Shown piece after piece: positions 33,441-49,100 of a stretch of 64,000 nt of DNA (positions are counted from its first letter, which is position 1; each line of letters opens with the position of its first letter). The translations under genes and the position numbers were made by a program. The stretch spans positions 6,233,031-6,297,030 of the forward strand of contig NC_053402.1 of assembly GCF_016859285.1 (NCBI RefSeq). Reading direction: 5' to 3'. Below the pieces are notes generated by a model, which was not told where the DNA came from, did no database searches, and was given only the letters and a program-made list of their open reading frames with translations. The DNA is from Xiphias gladius. Lineage: Eukaryota > Chordata > Actinopteri > Istiophoriformes > Xiphiidae.

Positions 33441-35458
33441 GTGGCATTCACTTTTAGAACTCGTCACAACTTAAACAAAAGACGAAATTTCTCCTCTAAG
33501 AAATACCCTGCCATCATGCCTCTGCACTATAATCACATCCCCTCCTTTAGCCCTTGGGACAGGAAGCTGGGCTTTTCTATTCCCCTACCCACAGCATTAC
33601 CGAAAAGGCTGGACATCTTGTAGGGGTGTATTATATTTGTATATATTGTACAGATTTGTCATTTCTTACATCTTCTCCATACTTATGAAGCACTTTTGTT
33701 TATGCGATGAGAGGAGGAATGGAACTGCCTGCTTTTCTACTTTTGTCATCCAACAATATACAGCAGAGTACATCAGCAAAAGCAAATTATGATCACTTAC
33801 AAACAAGAATGTGGGAGAACAAAAAGTTTGGAGTTTTATCAGGACTATAAATTTGGAACATATCTGACTGTAGACAAACATACACATGTATGGCTATTTG
33901 CCTTAACTAGAATCAAATGCAAACCTATTTTGGGGACATTCCCTCGACCAAAGAAGCACCAACACTACCAACACTACAAATATTAAGTTCCATACCTCTT
34001 CCCAGACCCTACCTCTACCAACCCATACCCTCCCCAACCATCTCCATTATTTCACAAAAGATCGCCATCACCTTTATTTTTTAAGCACTTGGTCTGTATA
34101 TTACTGTGATATATGAATATATGTAGCTATTATAAATATATATTTTACAAAGAAATTTGAATACAAATTCAACAAAAACACAACAAACCTGCAAGGAGAA
34201 AAGAGGATTTTGAAAGTGACCAGCCTAATATGATTCACAATCTCTGTATAGCCACAATGTCTACTGTTGCTACAGGACTCATTCAAATTAAAATGCCTCT
34301 CTCTTGATTGTTAAGCTTTAGCATTAATCATTTGTTAAAGCCCTGTTTACACAGAAATGGCCGTCCAGTTTGGAGCGCCAAGAGCACTGAATGGAGAAAA
34401 TGTTTTTTCCTGAGGCAAGGGCCTCATTAAAATGTTTGGATTTCTTAACCTTCAACAAGCCTTTAAATATTCGGTGGATTTCACCTGCTGCAGGCTATAA
34501 GCCTTTAGTTTATTTGAGCTTTATCAACCATATCTTGTTGATGTTACCATTTACTGGCCCAATGTATTTATTTCCCTCTTCTCCACACACCTATCACTGT
34601 AGAAAAGCCCACAGGAACATAGACAGAGAATGTGTACAGACCTTTTTAGATACATACTGCAGCCTTTAGTTTGAACTGTAATGTAGGCATGGAATGCTTG
34701 GAGGCAAAAACAGGAGGAATTAAGTCACATTCATGTAAACACACTACAGTCCACTGAGTTCTGAACAAGTTCCTCTTGTGTAGAGACCTAAGAAGACAGA
34801 CCTCCGTAGTTACTGTACATTTACTGACAGAAAGTTAGGTTTTTTTAGTATGACCAAGCATGGTCCTTACGGCTCATAATGGATCCCAGATAATTGAGTT
34901 ATTGTGAACTAAAAGCTAAAAGATTTTTCTAACCTTCCAATTAGCGCCATTGTTAAATTTGTTAACAAGAATCTGAGTTTAAGCATTTCCCTTTCCCATG
35001 TGCCTCCATTATTCATTTCAGGGGTTATTCATCCCAGTCTCATGGTATTTATGCCACTGGGAACTGATGAATTGCCTGCACTGGATCTTAGTTTAAAAAA
35101 GTGTAATGTTTATTTCATTGGTTTTATATCTTCTTTTTCGCCAAAGTGTTGTTCTGTCGTCTTCTATACTGTGTCTTTTTTCCTATTGACTGTGATGACA
35201 TGTATTTGCCTCATTCCTCCTGCCCCTCCCCCCCTTTCAGTGTGTATTAATCATTAATGTTTGTGGTTTTGCTGATGGTTTTATGAAAAAGACAAGAGGA
35301 CAAAAAAAAGAAACAGGCAAAGATTGTGTGGTGTTTAAAGATGGTGGTTGGTCTGGTTGGTCATTACCATCGCTTCCTTTTGACATGAATACATATGTAA
35401 AGACACTAATGTTCATTGTGGAAGATGGGAGCATTTCAAGATCGAAAAACAAAATAAA
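33441..35458 (+). other. nfil3: probable 3' UTR of nfil3
   Basis: AT-rich non-coding sequence after the stop. It contains one AU-rich nonamer-like tatttattt (34565-34573), as expected for a short-lived mRNA. The first AATAAA I see downstream is at 35453-35458, with another at 35836-35841, so the UTR may be about 2.0-2.4 kb. The extent is inferred from polyadenylation signals only. Confidence 0.4.
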
Positions 35459-35459
35459 A

Positions 35460-36800
35460 AGAATGTTGAGCTATCAACATATCATGAAAAGAGCCTGTTT
35501 TTTTCTGTTCTCTTACCAATGTTTTTTATGGTTTAGCACAATGAAAGTTACATGCACAAACACTTATTACTGAATTATCAACCGACTTCTACAGCCCACA
35601 AAGCAGGACTGACATTGAACTGAGCAGCCATTTCTATCTGTCTGAGACTCTCTAAGCAGCAGTGATTGGCAACATAGCAATCTGCCTGTAGGTAGCACTT
35701 ACAAGTTGGCAGTCTGACTTGTCATCCTATCAACTGGGATGATCATCTATAAACCTTATGCCAGAATCACCAGTTAGGTAATACATTACTTATTGAGTGA
35801 CAAAAGAGAATTAATCACCATCAGCAAACAAACAGAATAAAACAGGGCATTTTAACATTATAACCATACTTGGTTTTTGTCTCTTTATACTATATGCCCT
35901 GTTATATAAAGACATACTGCTATTTCCTTTAAGATTGTCTATTTTTTTAGCTTTAGATCTTTCAGACTTTTCTCAAAAACTTGACATTTAGACAAAGGCA
36001 AGGCTTAACAGGCACACTCTGTTTCCATTGTGCAGAGATAGCCTTGTATAGAGCTTACCATTCCCCATGGGCAACTCACTCTTTTTGGCATCGGAGGCTA
36101 ATCTGCAATGAGAGGAGCTTCGCAGTGACACACTGACACACTTTGCCCAGTGGGGCCAGCAAACTCCCTGGCAAACTTGTTAGATGTAACACTGGCCTAC
36201 TTCTACTAATGGATACTTGCTTTATGCATGAAAATTCCATCAAACGTTAAACTCATATTTGACAGAAACCCTCACTTAGGTATAAACTTTTCTGATTAGA
36301 GCGTCTGCATTTGAGACTCATGTTTAAACCTCTTTGAACTCTTGTTAATTTTGGCACACTCCACATGATCTTGAGTGAACATAGAAAGGACAGGCTGAAA
36401 AGCTCTGATATTCTAAAATACTTCACTGCTCAAACATGAGCTCATTCAGCAGAGAAACACTGGTCTACCAAGCCAAAGGAACACTTTTGTTGTAACAACT
36501 TGAACAGGTTTGCTCCACTGAAATCCAGTATATTTATAGCAGAGGACCAACACAAACTGGACTAAACAGCATGTATCTGAACTGAAAGAGTCAGCGCTGT
36601 GTGATGTGCAGGACAAAGCCGGGGCAGAGCCAGTCTGAGCCCCTGACTGCTGCTGCCAGCTCAACTGTCCTGCCAACCTCCTCGCCAAGTCCCATCACAT
36701 TCTTTGTATTAACAAAGAAAAGGCTGCTGTGTTATCATGTCTAAGTCCAGAGTCACAGGCTATATGGTACCATAGTTTAGGATGTGTATACAGTTTGTAT
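35460..36800. other. intergenic DNA downstream of nfil3
   Basis: No gene or recognised repeat. The minus frame at 36446-36688 has no domain. Confidence 0.5.
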
Positions 36801-36801
36801 T

Positions 36802-36919
<118 letters not shown>

Positions 36920-39900
36920 AAGCCAGTATTCAATAATCAACTAATATCCTGTCATCTTAAATAGATTTCAAGTTATTCCTTTCAATGCAAGATGTAGAAA
37001 TATATTATAATTGTAATGGATTTATTACACAACTGGTCTCTAAAAATGATCAGTTATCCAGTATTCACATACATTGTCTCTTAAATAATCATTTTTTTCC
37101 CTTTATAAACCAAAATGGGGTCATTTCATAACAAAATAAAGGGCAAAGGAAGGAGTAGTGAAGGGGGAAGGAGAGTGGAGGATACATGAGGGGAGGGAAT
37201 TTAACCCAGTGCTCTAACCTGATCTAAGCCTGCAAACAAAGCACCTCTTTGAGGCTGACGCATCGATACCCTTCACAATGCTCTCAGTCACACACACAAG
37301 CAAATACATGCATGCACACAGACACATACCAATGCACATTCCCTCACACACTCACAGGCATTAAAAAAAAAAAAAAGCAGACTGCTTTCCCCATAGGATT
37401 CTGGCTTTTGGGGAGGTGTTCAGTAAACATAGAATTCCTCACAATAGCCACCCTACCAAGGTGACACTCCCTGCAAGGAATAGCAAAGCTACGGCACCAT
37501 TTTGCTGCATCCCCTATTTTCCTGATTTGACTGGAACGGCTGCTGCATTGGAGCTTGCATAAACAGGTCAGGGGGAAAGTAGGTCAGTGTGCGCACGTGG
37601 GAAGGGACAGAAGAGGAAAAGGAGAACTACAGAGAGAGAGAGAGAGAGAGCGAGGGCGTGTGCTGATGGATGGACGGATGAAGGTTATGGCTCAATCCAT
37701 GTCACTGTTGATGCTGCTGTTGTGTCTGGCGGCAGAGATGCTCTTGGCAAACAGAGCAGAAACAGGGCTCTCGTATAACCTGGTTCCCCTTCACAGCCTG
37801 GGGAAAAGGGTTAATGGAACAAGAAAGGGGGCTTGGGGGGGCGGAAGGATGGTGGTGGTGGTGGGGGGGGGGTTGGATCAGAGAGCAGAGTAGAAGGGAG
37901 CAGGGGGACCCCAGGACTACAGAGATCTGGTTTGTTTCCAAAATGACACACTAGAAGCTTCTATCACATTTCTGGGGAAGGTTCCAGGATACTGCGAAGC
38001 CAGGTCAGATTCAGGTAACAGGACTGAAGAAATCCCCTGTGTGCGTACTGGAAAGTACAGCTGTAACCACAAAATTAAATTTTCTCTGTATGTCAAATGT
38101 CATTACATACTGTAGCAGGTCTATAGTGACCTGCACTGTATGCAAATAAGGAGCAAACTCAGACAAGAGACCTGTACACAATATTCAATAGCTTCTAAGG
38201 AAACACACCTGTGCATACAAATGTGCACTGCATTAGCATATGCAAACATACAGAGTACATATGTGCAGTATGTGAAGTGAGTTTTATCACACGGCTGTTG
38301 ACATGACCTACTTGTCTATCATTCACAAACCTGAAGGCACAATTCCCAACATTTCAGTATCTGACACTGGATGTTCTTATTACAGGGTCTGCTAAATTTA
38401 CAGAGTGGCCAGTCAAACATAGTCATTATGTAATAAACAGAACATAACAATGGTTTCTTTAAAAATGTGTCTGTGCCCCTGGAGAGGTACTCCACTATTT
38501 GAAACCAGTCAAAAAAGCTGGTAAATGAAAAAGTTAAGATCAAAAACATTTTTTGCTTACATAACCATCTTATAGCTTGAAGCTCAGTGCACACCTCATC
38601 CATATAATGAAGAGTTTACAGGCAGAGGGAGGGTTGTCTGATCAGAGGCGGCAACAGTAAAGAGGTAAAGCTATGAAGAAAGAGCAGTAAGAAACAAGGT
38701 TAGAGGTGTATGAATACAGTATAATGAAGAATGGAAGAAAAGAAAGACACAAATACAGTGTAAAGAGGTAAAATCAAAAGCTAAAAATGTATCTATTTAA
38801 GTTTTTAAAGTGTGCCATTTAGGTTTGAGATAAACTGTCATGGTAAAAGTAAAAGCATCTTTTCTTTTACCAAAGAGTAGGAGTGGAAATGAGGTGGATG
38901 ACATATTAAATGCTTTCAACAGTTGTTCAGCCACATTCAAACTGGTCTGAAGCGGCTGGCGGAGTGAATAGAGTTGGGACAGGGAGTGGCCTGGCCTTGA
39001 TTTAGCTTTGGGCCCACTGTAGTCCCCCCTCCCCTTCACTTTCTTCATCAAACTCTCTGGGTCATGCATGCACACGCACAAAAGGCCTCAACAGCATCTC
39101 TAAACTGTGACTTAAATAGAGATGTACACTGTACAGGCATGTCACATGAAAATACCACTAACTGTTTTTTGTATGTTTACTGCTGCTTAACAAATTAACA
39201 GATTATTTTTAATGTGTAAGAAAACACAAGCAAAAATGCAAAAGATTTCCAAAGGTGAGTGAGTGTGTGTAACACCATGTGATAAAAAATGGGAGCAGCC
39301 AGAGAAAAGAAAAGGACAAAATCCGACTCATCTGACAAGTATGTTAATCCTCAACCACTGATACACTTATCCCTATTCATATGACCCATTTCCTCTCCAG
39401 TCCCGATGTCAGGAGGGAAAAAACCCTACAACTACACATCCCCATTAGCAGCGCCCCCCTCAGCAAAGCAGAATGCAAATGCAGCAATGAACCTGCAGCT
39501 GACTGGCACACAGCAGCCGACCAGGACAAGGGTTTTATCTGCAATGCCAGGTTATTCTAGCTCATATTAGAGTGTCAGAGAAAACAGTCCATGGGGAGAA
39601 AAAGAGAGAGGGATAGAGAAAAATAGCTTAATGACCATGATTCTGCAATAATCAAGAGTAAAAAAAAGTCTGAGGTGGAGTCAGTAAGGAGACAGAAAAT
39701 GAATGATGATGGAGGACCAGAGGGCACAGAGAGGGGGTGGGAAAACATTGCAGGGGGTAAAAACAAAGAGTCGGCTGTGTGATTCGCCCCATGGGTTTCC
39801 TTCCTTTGGACCACAAAGCCATTGACTAACTTCAGCCAGAGGGGGAAAAAAAAATCAGCTCAGCATACCACCCTACTTTAGCCGCCCCCAAACACACATG

Positions 39901-41356
39901 GACAAACAACAGCCCCACCTGCGACCCCTGCTAAAACAGTGGGTTAACTCACAGAAGTGATGTAAGGGCTTTGGGGTGACACAAATACCACAAATTGTGA
40001 TGTTTGGGCATTCATCACAGTTTTACTGCACACCCCAACTGCAGTTACACTCAAGCCCTCCAGAGCCATTCACACACACTGCAACACCAGATGCAAAAGC
40101 CCGACAAGTCACTTTCTCAGGTGGAAATGCCTGGACTCGTAAAGCAGGGAGATAGGGGATGGAATGATACAGACAAGAGTTCATGGTATATCAGATGTTT
40201 TGAAAGGGGTCTATTGTTCAATACAGATTAAACACTTATAATCAAATTACACCACTAAACCAGCTATCATATTCTGTCATTTCAAAGGCCAAGACAATAA
40301 TTCAAAGCATGAAAAACATGTTGGTTGCCAATGGTGGGGCAACATTGTTTCACCAAGATTACACGACTGCAATAACAATGAGCATAGATGCTGCCTAATA
40401 TCAACTAGTCTGGCATCTAGTGATGATAAAGATAAAAAATGAGTTGTTTTCCATTAATTGTTTGACCTTGTACTTATTTTATAGTGACTTGAATAATTGA
40501 TTGTAAGTTTAAATGCAAAGATCTTCTCTAATTCAAGCTAAATCTGAGAGGATGTTCTTAGGGCATTATTATCTTTACAACATCACTGTGTAATGATTTG
40601 CCATAAGGTACCATGAGAAATAAAGTAAATGAAGAGAAATGCGTTTATATAGTGTGATAATGATCCTTAATTCAATCACTGCAAAATTGTACTAAATAAA
40701 ACAATTGTCATTGTTAACATTAGGCCTGAGCTGAGTCTGCTGCTGCTAGAGGAGAGCAGACATATAAAATAAGAGTCATAAATGAAACTGTCTAATCTTA
40801 TCTAAATATTGACTTGATGGCTATCAAAGGTTTATGATACACACCATAATGAACCCTTTACTGGTAATGTGTAATAAGTATCAGAATACCACAGAAGCAC
40901 ATGGAGCTACATGCAGACAGATAATATGTGTGTGTATTATCAAGAGAAAAAGAGCCAGAATTGAAAACATAACACTTTGGCTGTGTTAAAATCTTACAAC
41001 GTGAGTTCTGATGTTTTTAGTTGTTTTGTGCTTTGCCTGCTGTGAAAGCACTGCTTTTTCCACTTTGGCAGCAAAGAACTCATTCACAGAGGGCATATCT
41101 CAAACCATCAGTGTTGTGGTGTAGGTTGGGAAGGACTGAAGAAGGTATTACACAATACCAGGCAACCTGCTGCCTGTAGTTATAGTTGAGTAACATATGG
41201 CTGCCTATGTTACTGTGGGATCCAGGTAGAGTGAGAGTGGAATGCTTGTTTTGATTTTAGAGGGCTCTGTCAGGGGGGCAGGACAGCACAGTGCGTGTGT
41301 ATGTGCATGGGAGGTAGGTGTACGCATATGTGTGTGTATGTGTCTGTGTGTGTGTT

Positions 41357-41360
<4 letters not shown>
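36920..41360. other. intergenic DNA
   Basis: No supportable gene. A purine-rich stretch with GA repeats lies at 37628-37652, and G-rich patches at 37850-37872. Frames at 37555-37893 (+), 38319-38603 (-) and 38797-39081 (-) are domain-free. A perfect RORE (aaagtaggtca) is at 37576-37586 and a perfect D-box at 38425-38434, both without an adjacent gene. Confidence 0.5.

Positions 41361-41451
<91 letters not shown>
41361..41451. repeat. (GT)n microsatellite
   Basis: About 45 uninterrupted GT units, the longest dinucleotide repeat in the window. Confidence 0.97.
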
Positions 41452-41454
<3 letters not shown>

Positions 41455-44400
41455 TGTGCATGTAACTAAGGGGAAGGTTCATTCACGGCAAATTACCCTC
41501 ACTTGCATGGCCTCCCTCTGTTTTTGTTTTCAATTCCCCAACCATGGCCGAAAATTAGGTCAGCAGTCAAATATCATGTGCTTCAGCCAGAGAAGCAACA
41601 AGAGACAGAAAACAAACACATTCTTAACCTTTTAACAAATATTTCTATGACAGTATATAGGTACACTTTAAACTCAAAAGTTTACTGTTTCATCAGTTAT
41701 TTGTAGACTTTTTGTGGCCATATCTTCTCCCAAAACGATTTTTTTTTTTCTTTTCACCAAACCTCACAGAAATGGCAGTTTGCCATGTCTTATGTTTACT
41801 GTTGACTTTGGAAGGACTCCAGTCTCAGTGACCTTGTGGAAATTCACGATTACAGGTATTGTCGGTGTGTATGTGCGCAGGCAATGTGAGTGATAGGAAT
41901 GAGGAAACAAAGAAGAATATATTAAGTGACATAGAGATAAAATCTGAAAGAGTTTTCTTGACTGTTTATAAATGATGCATATTTGAGATCATTGCGAATA
42001 GATGGCTTTGCTGTAAGGAGCTGTACAAACAAAAACAAACAACATCACAAGCATGGTCCCCATTTGTACATCTACTGTTATTTGTAAGACAGTTCACAAG
42101 CAGTTGATTAAATAAGGGGGAGAAGAAAACAAAACACATGATAAAAGCTGAATCAGGTGCTTTTGCTGATACCGGTACTGGATTCATAAAATAATTCAGC
42201 ATAATATTCTGTGACTTAAAATAAAACATTATAGAAATTAAGTCGTCTGTATCTGATCTGGAAACTTGTCTTGACACTGTTTAGAAAGAAAACCTATTAA
42301 GTCACATATTTGCTTGTTATGTCAACATAGCCTTGGACAACATACTGTGTTAAAGGGTCGATTCAAATTTTTGCTTACAACATAGTAATTTTGGTTTGAA
42401 AGAGCATGAACCTGTTTTGAACCTGTTTGGAATACAAGGATTTTATGTAACAGTATTATCAATATCACCAGCACTTGGTATTATTCAAGAAATTATAACA
42501 ACTGTAGTAATTTTCAGTGATTATTGATTAATGCTGTCGAATGTATTTAATAATAATAACAACACGTAAAATTATGTGACATTAGCTGGCTATCATAACA
42601 GCCTTGTTCAAAAATGAAATGATAAATACCAACAATTGATAAAATTCTTACAGTTTCATTCACATTTCTTGATAGCGAATCAGCTGACACGGAATGCATT
42701 ATTATTTACATGTAGAATATGTATAGCATTGATATTTGGCATCTAGTCTCCCTACACTGAAACACCAGGTTCAGCACAGCACAGAGTGGGGAATGAAATT
42801 TACAGTCTAGACAGAGATAGGAAACAAGGGCAGAAATAGGGGGTATGACATGCAACACAAGTTCCCTGACCAGAGACGCAACCGTGAATGTTGCGGTTAT
42901 GTGGTATGCGCCTTAAGCAGTAGACTGTTGGTGTAATGATTAAGCTGGCATGGTAGCAAAAGAGAGAGCAGGGCATTGATAGGTTGAGTGCACCACCATG
43001 ATCAAAAGAATGGGTTGCATACGTCTCCTCAGACATACATGCAGTCATTGTTTGCTTCTTTTCACCTGTAAGCAAGGAGTTTCACCAGGAGGGTAAAAGG
43101 TGCATGGGAGATAACTCAATCACCCCTTAGAGTCACTGGTGCAGTGACCACATCATGATCCGTCACTGGCTTCCCAACCTACGAACATGTTTCTTCAATG
43201 GAGCTAGCTTGATAATCACACTGACTGAATTCACAATTTTGTTGCGCTGCAATTAGAGCATTTCTCTAGTGGGGTCAAAAACAGCTGTCAACGGGCTCCA
43301 AACCAATATAAATCGCAAACAAATTTAAGATTTGGGCGGCAATGTAGTATTCATCTCTCAGGTTTTTGTTGTGGAGCCAACATGTCCTATTTAATTTAGA
43401 ATTTCATTAGAAAAAAACATATTTAAACAAACTTTTTATGCATCAACCACAAATAAGTGGATATAAGTATCAATTCCTGTGGTATGAATTGTTGCCTTTG
43501 AACCAAAAATAGGTATTAGTCAAACAGACTTTCGTGGATATCCACGTAGCGCCGAAGCGTGAACACTTGAAACAGTGGGCAAAATGTAGGTCAGCCCCTC
43601 CTACTTTCTTCAGCATGGGCCCGCCTTGCATTCACCCTTCCACCAAATAAGATTTCAAGCAGTAGAGCCTCTAGTGAAACCACGCACCATAGCAAGCAGC
43701 TGAGGCTGTCGGGTAACAAAGGGGTAAGGTGGTGCAGTGGGGGTGGTTGATCAGGGGAAAAGAGAAGCTCCAGCAAAGAAGCCCATGCTAAAAATTCAGA
43801 TTTGGCTCTCCTAACATGGCTCTGTCTCTTAGCAATCCCCCTCCTCCCTTTTTTCCTCTCAGACTTCTGAGGAAATCGCCTTTCTGCTCCAAGAAACCTG
43901 ACCATATACAGCAGCCAGTGGGATCACAAACAGACTAAACTGTAGTCACATGTCTTAGTTGGATTTGATTTTGCCTCAACGGCTGACTGCAGGAATGTCA
44001 TGTCTTTGTGGTGACCCCTCTTAAGAGTAACCGTAATCTTTCATCAGGTTCAGTTAGTTTTCCCCAGTGTTAATACTGTGCCATGACTGTTTGTCTTCGG
44101 GGAGGACACAAGGCCACCTTTTAAGGAATTAAAAACAAATGTGGTATTTGGTGTCTGGTACAGGAGCGGGATGGATTCAGAAAAAAAGAGAGAGAGGAAG
44201 GGGATGATGGGCTGATTTTTATTTTCTCCTCAGACAGGAATGTGAGCACTGACTCACTTTGGGGGCCCCCAGCAGCAGCTGACTTCAGGGGTGTGGGTGG
44301 GTGTCAACAGCCTTCCATTATGGGTCTGCTGTTTAGGGCAGTGTGTCACATACTAAGGGAAGTACAGTTTCTCTCCATCGTACCACTGGCAGATTGCGCT

Positions 44401-45854
44401 GCAGCCATTATAAGTTGGATGACTGAGAAAACGATTCATAATAGCAGGGAAGTTAAAGTTAAATCATAGGTTATGCATCAACAGCTGAGTTACACCGCTG
44501 AGGTTGAGTCACTCTCTTAAAGATACTGACAGGCTTAACCAATATCTCTCCCAATATGTGAGGAGAGTGGAATCATATGTAAAAATGACAAGTTTTAAGT
44601 ATATTCTCTCTTACATACAGTAGACTAAATCTATCGATTTCAGAGGCTGATGTTTGTAAACAAAGCCAAGTTGATATTAAGGCATTGCACTTAAAACACA
44701 CATCCTCTACTTGCAACCTGAAACCCGGTCACTGCAGCAATAAAACAGGCATGAATCACATATTGGGAGCAGTGACAGACATTTTGCAAACAGCGGCAGG
44801 GCGTCATCCTCACCATGGTTTATAGAGGAATGGAGATAAAGCCAGAGGGGAGAGGAGATAAACCTCCATGAAGGGTCTCCCAGTGAGATAACCAAAATAT
44901 GATCTGAAAGTAGAGAAGCTAAACTGCATTCAGTGGCTTGTTATGCAACACAGGACATGAGGAAACCTTTTCATTAGACTGACTGCACATAATAGCGCTA
45001 TCTAATCTACAGTCGCCTTTGTATTGAAAAGAGACATGAGACAAACAAGAATTCAAGGGGATTGCTTACATTGTGTATGACATGTTGTACAGTGGTTATA
45101 TTTCTTGGCAAACAGGCAGGTTGCTAAAGTATTACACGTTTCTTACAATGTCTTATTCAATTATAATGCATAGAAAACACTGTGATCATCATCCACACAC
45201 ACACATCGCAGCCCTGTTGACATTAATCTTTTGCTCACATTGTCCGTTTCCTTCTCTCACATTGTTGTCAATCACACACACACACACCCACAGCTCCAGA
45301 GTTTGCGATAGTGTTAACTAATGCTTCTTCCCATACACAAAGCCAGTGCACCTAGTTTTTCATCCAGTTCGATCCAGTTTGTCACAAAGCAGCAAACCTC
45401 AGGTGAGTGAGACCTGAGAGGTTCGTGGGTAGACTTTCGGAGAGCCTTGTGTGAGATTATTTTTGGGATCAGGTGTCACAGAAAAGAAAAAAGTTGCGGC
45501 CAGTTCTCAACAGGGTCAGAGGTCAATACTACAGTGGACGAACATCAATTGAGCCACACTGTGAGACATACCAACTAATATTTTCCCAAATGAACAAAAA
45601 AATATCACATCATATGCAATATTAACACAATGCACACGTAAAATGTTTTAGTTTAGGAGGATTTTATTATTGTGAACTGACAGGGTGGCGACTGCTTCTA
45701 GATGTTTCAGTTGTAATGAAGTAACTTCTATTTGGAGATCATAGTTTTCTTGCATTGAAATTATGTAAGGTTTATGAGTAGATACACTGTAATTGGTCAG
45801 CCATACTGGAGGTCTGGGTTGCAGGACAGGTTAAGATTTTTATAAGTCTATCGT
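41452..45854. other. intergenic DNA
   Basis: No gene recognised. Frames such as 42800-43075 (-) and 43591-43905 (-) lack domains. A perfect RORE (aatgtaggtca) lies at 43583-43593 and a perfect D-box at 44940-44949. Confidence 0.5.
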
Positions 45855-46195
45855 AAAGGAATAGTTCGACAGTTTGGGAAATGCACTAACTCAAATTTTT
45901 CTTAGCTTAGCATAAAGACTGGAATCCGAAATAAACAGTTAGCCTTGCTCTGTCCAGACGTATCACGCTCTGCCTACCGACACCTCTTAAGCGCTCTATA
46001 TTATATGTTATATCTAATTTGTTGAACTTGTTTAATTTGTATACAGGCTAACTCTCTCCCCCTGTTTCCAGTCTTTGTGTCAAGCTAAGCTAACCAGCTA
46101 CTAGCTCCAGCTTCATATTTATCGGACAGATATGAGTGTGGTTTCGGTCTTCTCATCTAATTCTCAGCCAGAAAGCTGAATTGCCCAAAAAGGCA
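45855..46195. repeat. palindromic MITE-like dispersed repeat
   Basis: Same family as 6640-7265 and 10335-10772. It begins aaaggaatagttcgacagtt and has 'tagcttagcataaagactgga' in the left half and 'ccctgtttccagtctttgtgtcaagctaagctaacc' in the right half. The two halves are inverted copies. Confidence 0.75.
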
Positions 46196-49100
46196 CAGAA
46201 AAGCTGATTCTTAAACCTATAAATAAAATATCTGTGTTATAAATGTGTATATAAGCTATGTTTATAAGGTTTTATAAGTCTGTTAGATGGTTAAGTTTAG
46301 GTGTAACATCAAAAATTGTTATTTTTAGGTAACCGTTAGAGATTTTTGTTTAAGTAAAGGGCAGTAATCTAGCAGGGATGTCAGCGTCTGTCCATAAATA
46401 TAGTGGGATCCATGTGAACATCCATGTGTAATGGATGCAGGTGCAGAGTGTGTGTCCTGTTGACTGAGGTCTCAGGATATGTTATCCCTCCCCACAGTAG
46501 CGATGGTTTCCTGCCACAAAGAAAGGACTGGGCCATGAGCCTGGATTCAACATAGGGCTCTATGTGGATCTGGTTTATTGTGCCAGCCAGACACTGGGTC
46601 TCAGACAATGACAGGCCTTGTATCTCAGTCCATGTGTCTGTAACTCACCATCATTCTAAATCACATGCTCTTCTTCCTCTTTTCCCCCTCTCACCTGTTC
46701 TCCCTCACAGACTTTAAGAAGCAGCAGCAAGTGAATCAGTGAAGATGAATAAGGCAACCACTGAGGAAACTCACAGAGGATATTAAAGGGTAATTAATTG
46801 GAATAATAGCAAGAGTACATTAATGACACTAACTGCAGTCATTAGGGCCACCAGCAGAGCGGGGGGGGGGGGCATCTTCACTTCACTGTTTCACAGATCC
46901 ATTTAAACTAAGTACACTGTTATATTCACCTACAACATTATCTCATGTCAGTGTTTTCCCAAGTACATCAATCTCCTATATTTAAAAAATTAACTAAAGT
47001 TGATGTGGATGTCCCTATTTTATGTGACATGTGTATTTTGTGTATTTGGTTCTGTATGTTTTTATGTGCATGTGCTTTATAGCTGAAACCTAAAGAACAA
47101 AAGATACATGCCATAAAAGACCTGCTCTAAGACATCCATCCAAGACCTTGAAGCATACTGTAGATCCAAGTAGCTTTTTTGTAAGAGAAAAACTAAACAG
47201 TAATAATGAGGGCGCACAGACTTCTTGTGAAATAAGTAAAATATCCTGTAATATCTTATTTGGTAATTTTGTTTCCATTCGATCTATTATGCAAAACCCT
47301 TTCATCAGCTTCAGTACATAAAAGATGTCATGTCAAAATATGAGGCTTAAATGTTAAGTGCTTAGGTGTTATTTTCTTATTTTTGGTCCTTCATTTCAGA
47401 CAGAGGTTGAAAAAAAGCATGTTTCTCTTCTCTAGCCGGTGACTGTCAGTTTTTTTCAGCTGACTTGACCACTGTCACTAGCAGATTTTATCAGTTGATA
47501 AAACTTTCGCCCCAATAATATCAAACATGTTTGGGAGTTAAAATCGGAATGATTACGATTATGATTATGTCAGTCCCGGAGCAGCTGACAGTGTTGCCAA
47601 GAAAAGGTAAACGTCTTAGAATTTAAGGCCAATGTTAGCTAGCATATTAGTTGACAAATATTAAAACTGACAGTTAAAATCTCACATCCAGTTATCGCTG
47701 ATGAAAACTGTTGGTGGCCGCGTCTCCCCAGGCATTTTCTCATCTAGACTCATTTAGCCTTCTGCTTTTCTTTTTACTCACTGCAAAGTATTGCTAACAT
47801 TACCGCAAGTTGTTCCACCAATCTCCATTTTGTTTACATCTGCTTCCCAACAAGAGAACATGTGAGACAAAATTAGGTGGTGCATTGCTCCCTGATTGCT
47901 TCCTCTGGCACAGTAATCCCAATAATATCCCATAGTGTGTGATGAGTCATTATATTCAAATCTTGTAGTGTGCACGTTTGAGATTAGAGTGAAGATAATC
48001 TGAGAGGTTTCTCCTTATATGCGTAATGCGACCTGATTTCTATATCAGTTCGATTTTAAAACTCCTGTAGTCTGAGCCCAGCTTACATGACAGTTACCTC
48101 TTACTTTAATGCTTTCAGCTAACTTGTTTTAAAATGAGAGCCATGTAAAATGAGTATAAACTATGCACTTGATGGCTACAGGCATATCGTGCTGAGGTTA
48201 AAGCTTCTTGTCCCAGGCAATGTAAAAAAAAATTGGACATTTAAAAAAGATGGAGCATTGTCCATATTTTGCAGTGTAGAGCAAGTCAGACCTACTATTA
48301 TATGCAATTATGATAAGAGAAAATGTAAAAACAGACTGTTATTTCTTTCTAACATTGCCCTGTTTGGCTGCTTTGCTTACCTGCTTGGACAAGCAGAAGA
48401 TGCTTCAGTACACTGAGAAATCCAAAGCTTGAGGTGCTTGCCATGTCTGGCCTGGGTACAGTTGCTAAGTTGAAATTGGAACCATTGTTCTTGGGAGGGA
48501 TTTAGAAAACAATCAGTTACCACTTACTGCCATTGATCAGGGTTTTTCTTCTATCCATTTAGCCATTCATCAGGTTAGCATTCCAGCCAGTCAGCTGTTA
48601 AAAAGTGTCCACTGCTTACCCACCATAAAAGATAGGTGAAAAGTCATTATTTAAATTTGAATTAGCTTTAATTGATAATTACTGTAAAGTAATCTATAAC
48701 AATTGTATTATAGAGTAAAACAATATTTGATTGAGCATTGTCATTGTGAACCTCTTAGCATGCTGAAATTAGCATTTAGCTCAAAACACAGTGGTGCCTA
48801 AGTAGTGTAGGCTTATGCTCGGATTCATCTTGATAGTATTTCTATTCAATCTTCTCACATATTCTGATCTATATTATGTACATAACATATACATATGCAC
48901 ACATATGATCAAGGACACATACCATTTTTAGTTTTAAATTTATTGAATTAAAATGAATTATGAAATAATGAAATGAAATAAAATGAATGATATTTAGCTT
49001 GTCTTTGAGTGGAGGGAGGTTCACATGTTCACATGCACTTGTTCATCTAGATCAAACTGCTCCTTAAAGTTGTCCATAGAGTCAGCAGGCATACAGCTAA

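Noticed and set aside
43591..43905. 104-codon minus-strand frame
   Set aside because: Arg/Leu/Pro-rich without a domain and with no supporting splice or promoter signals.
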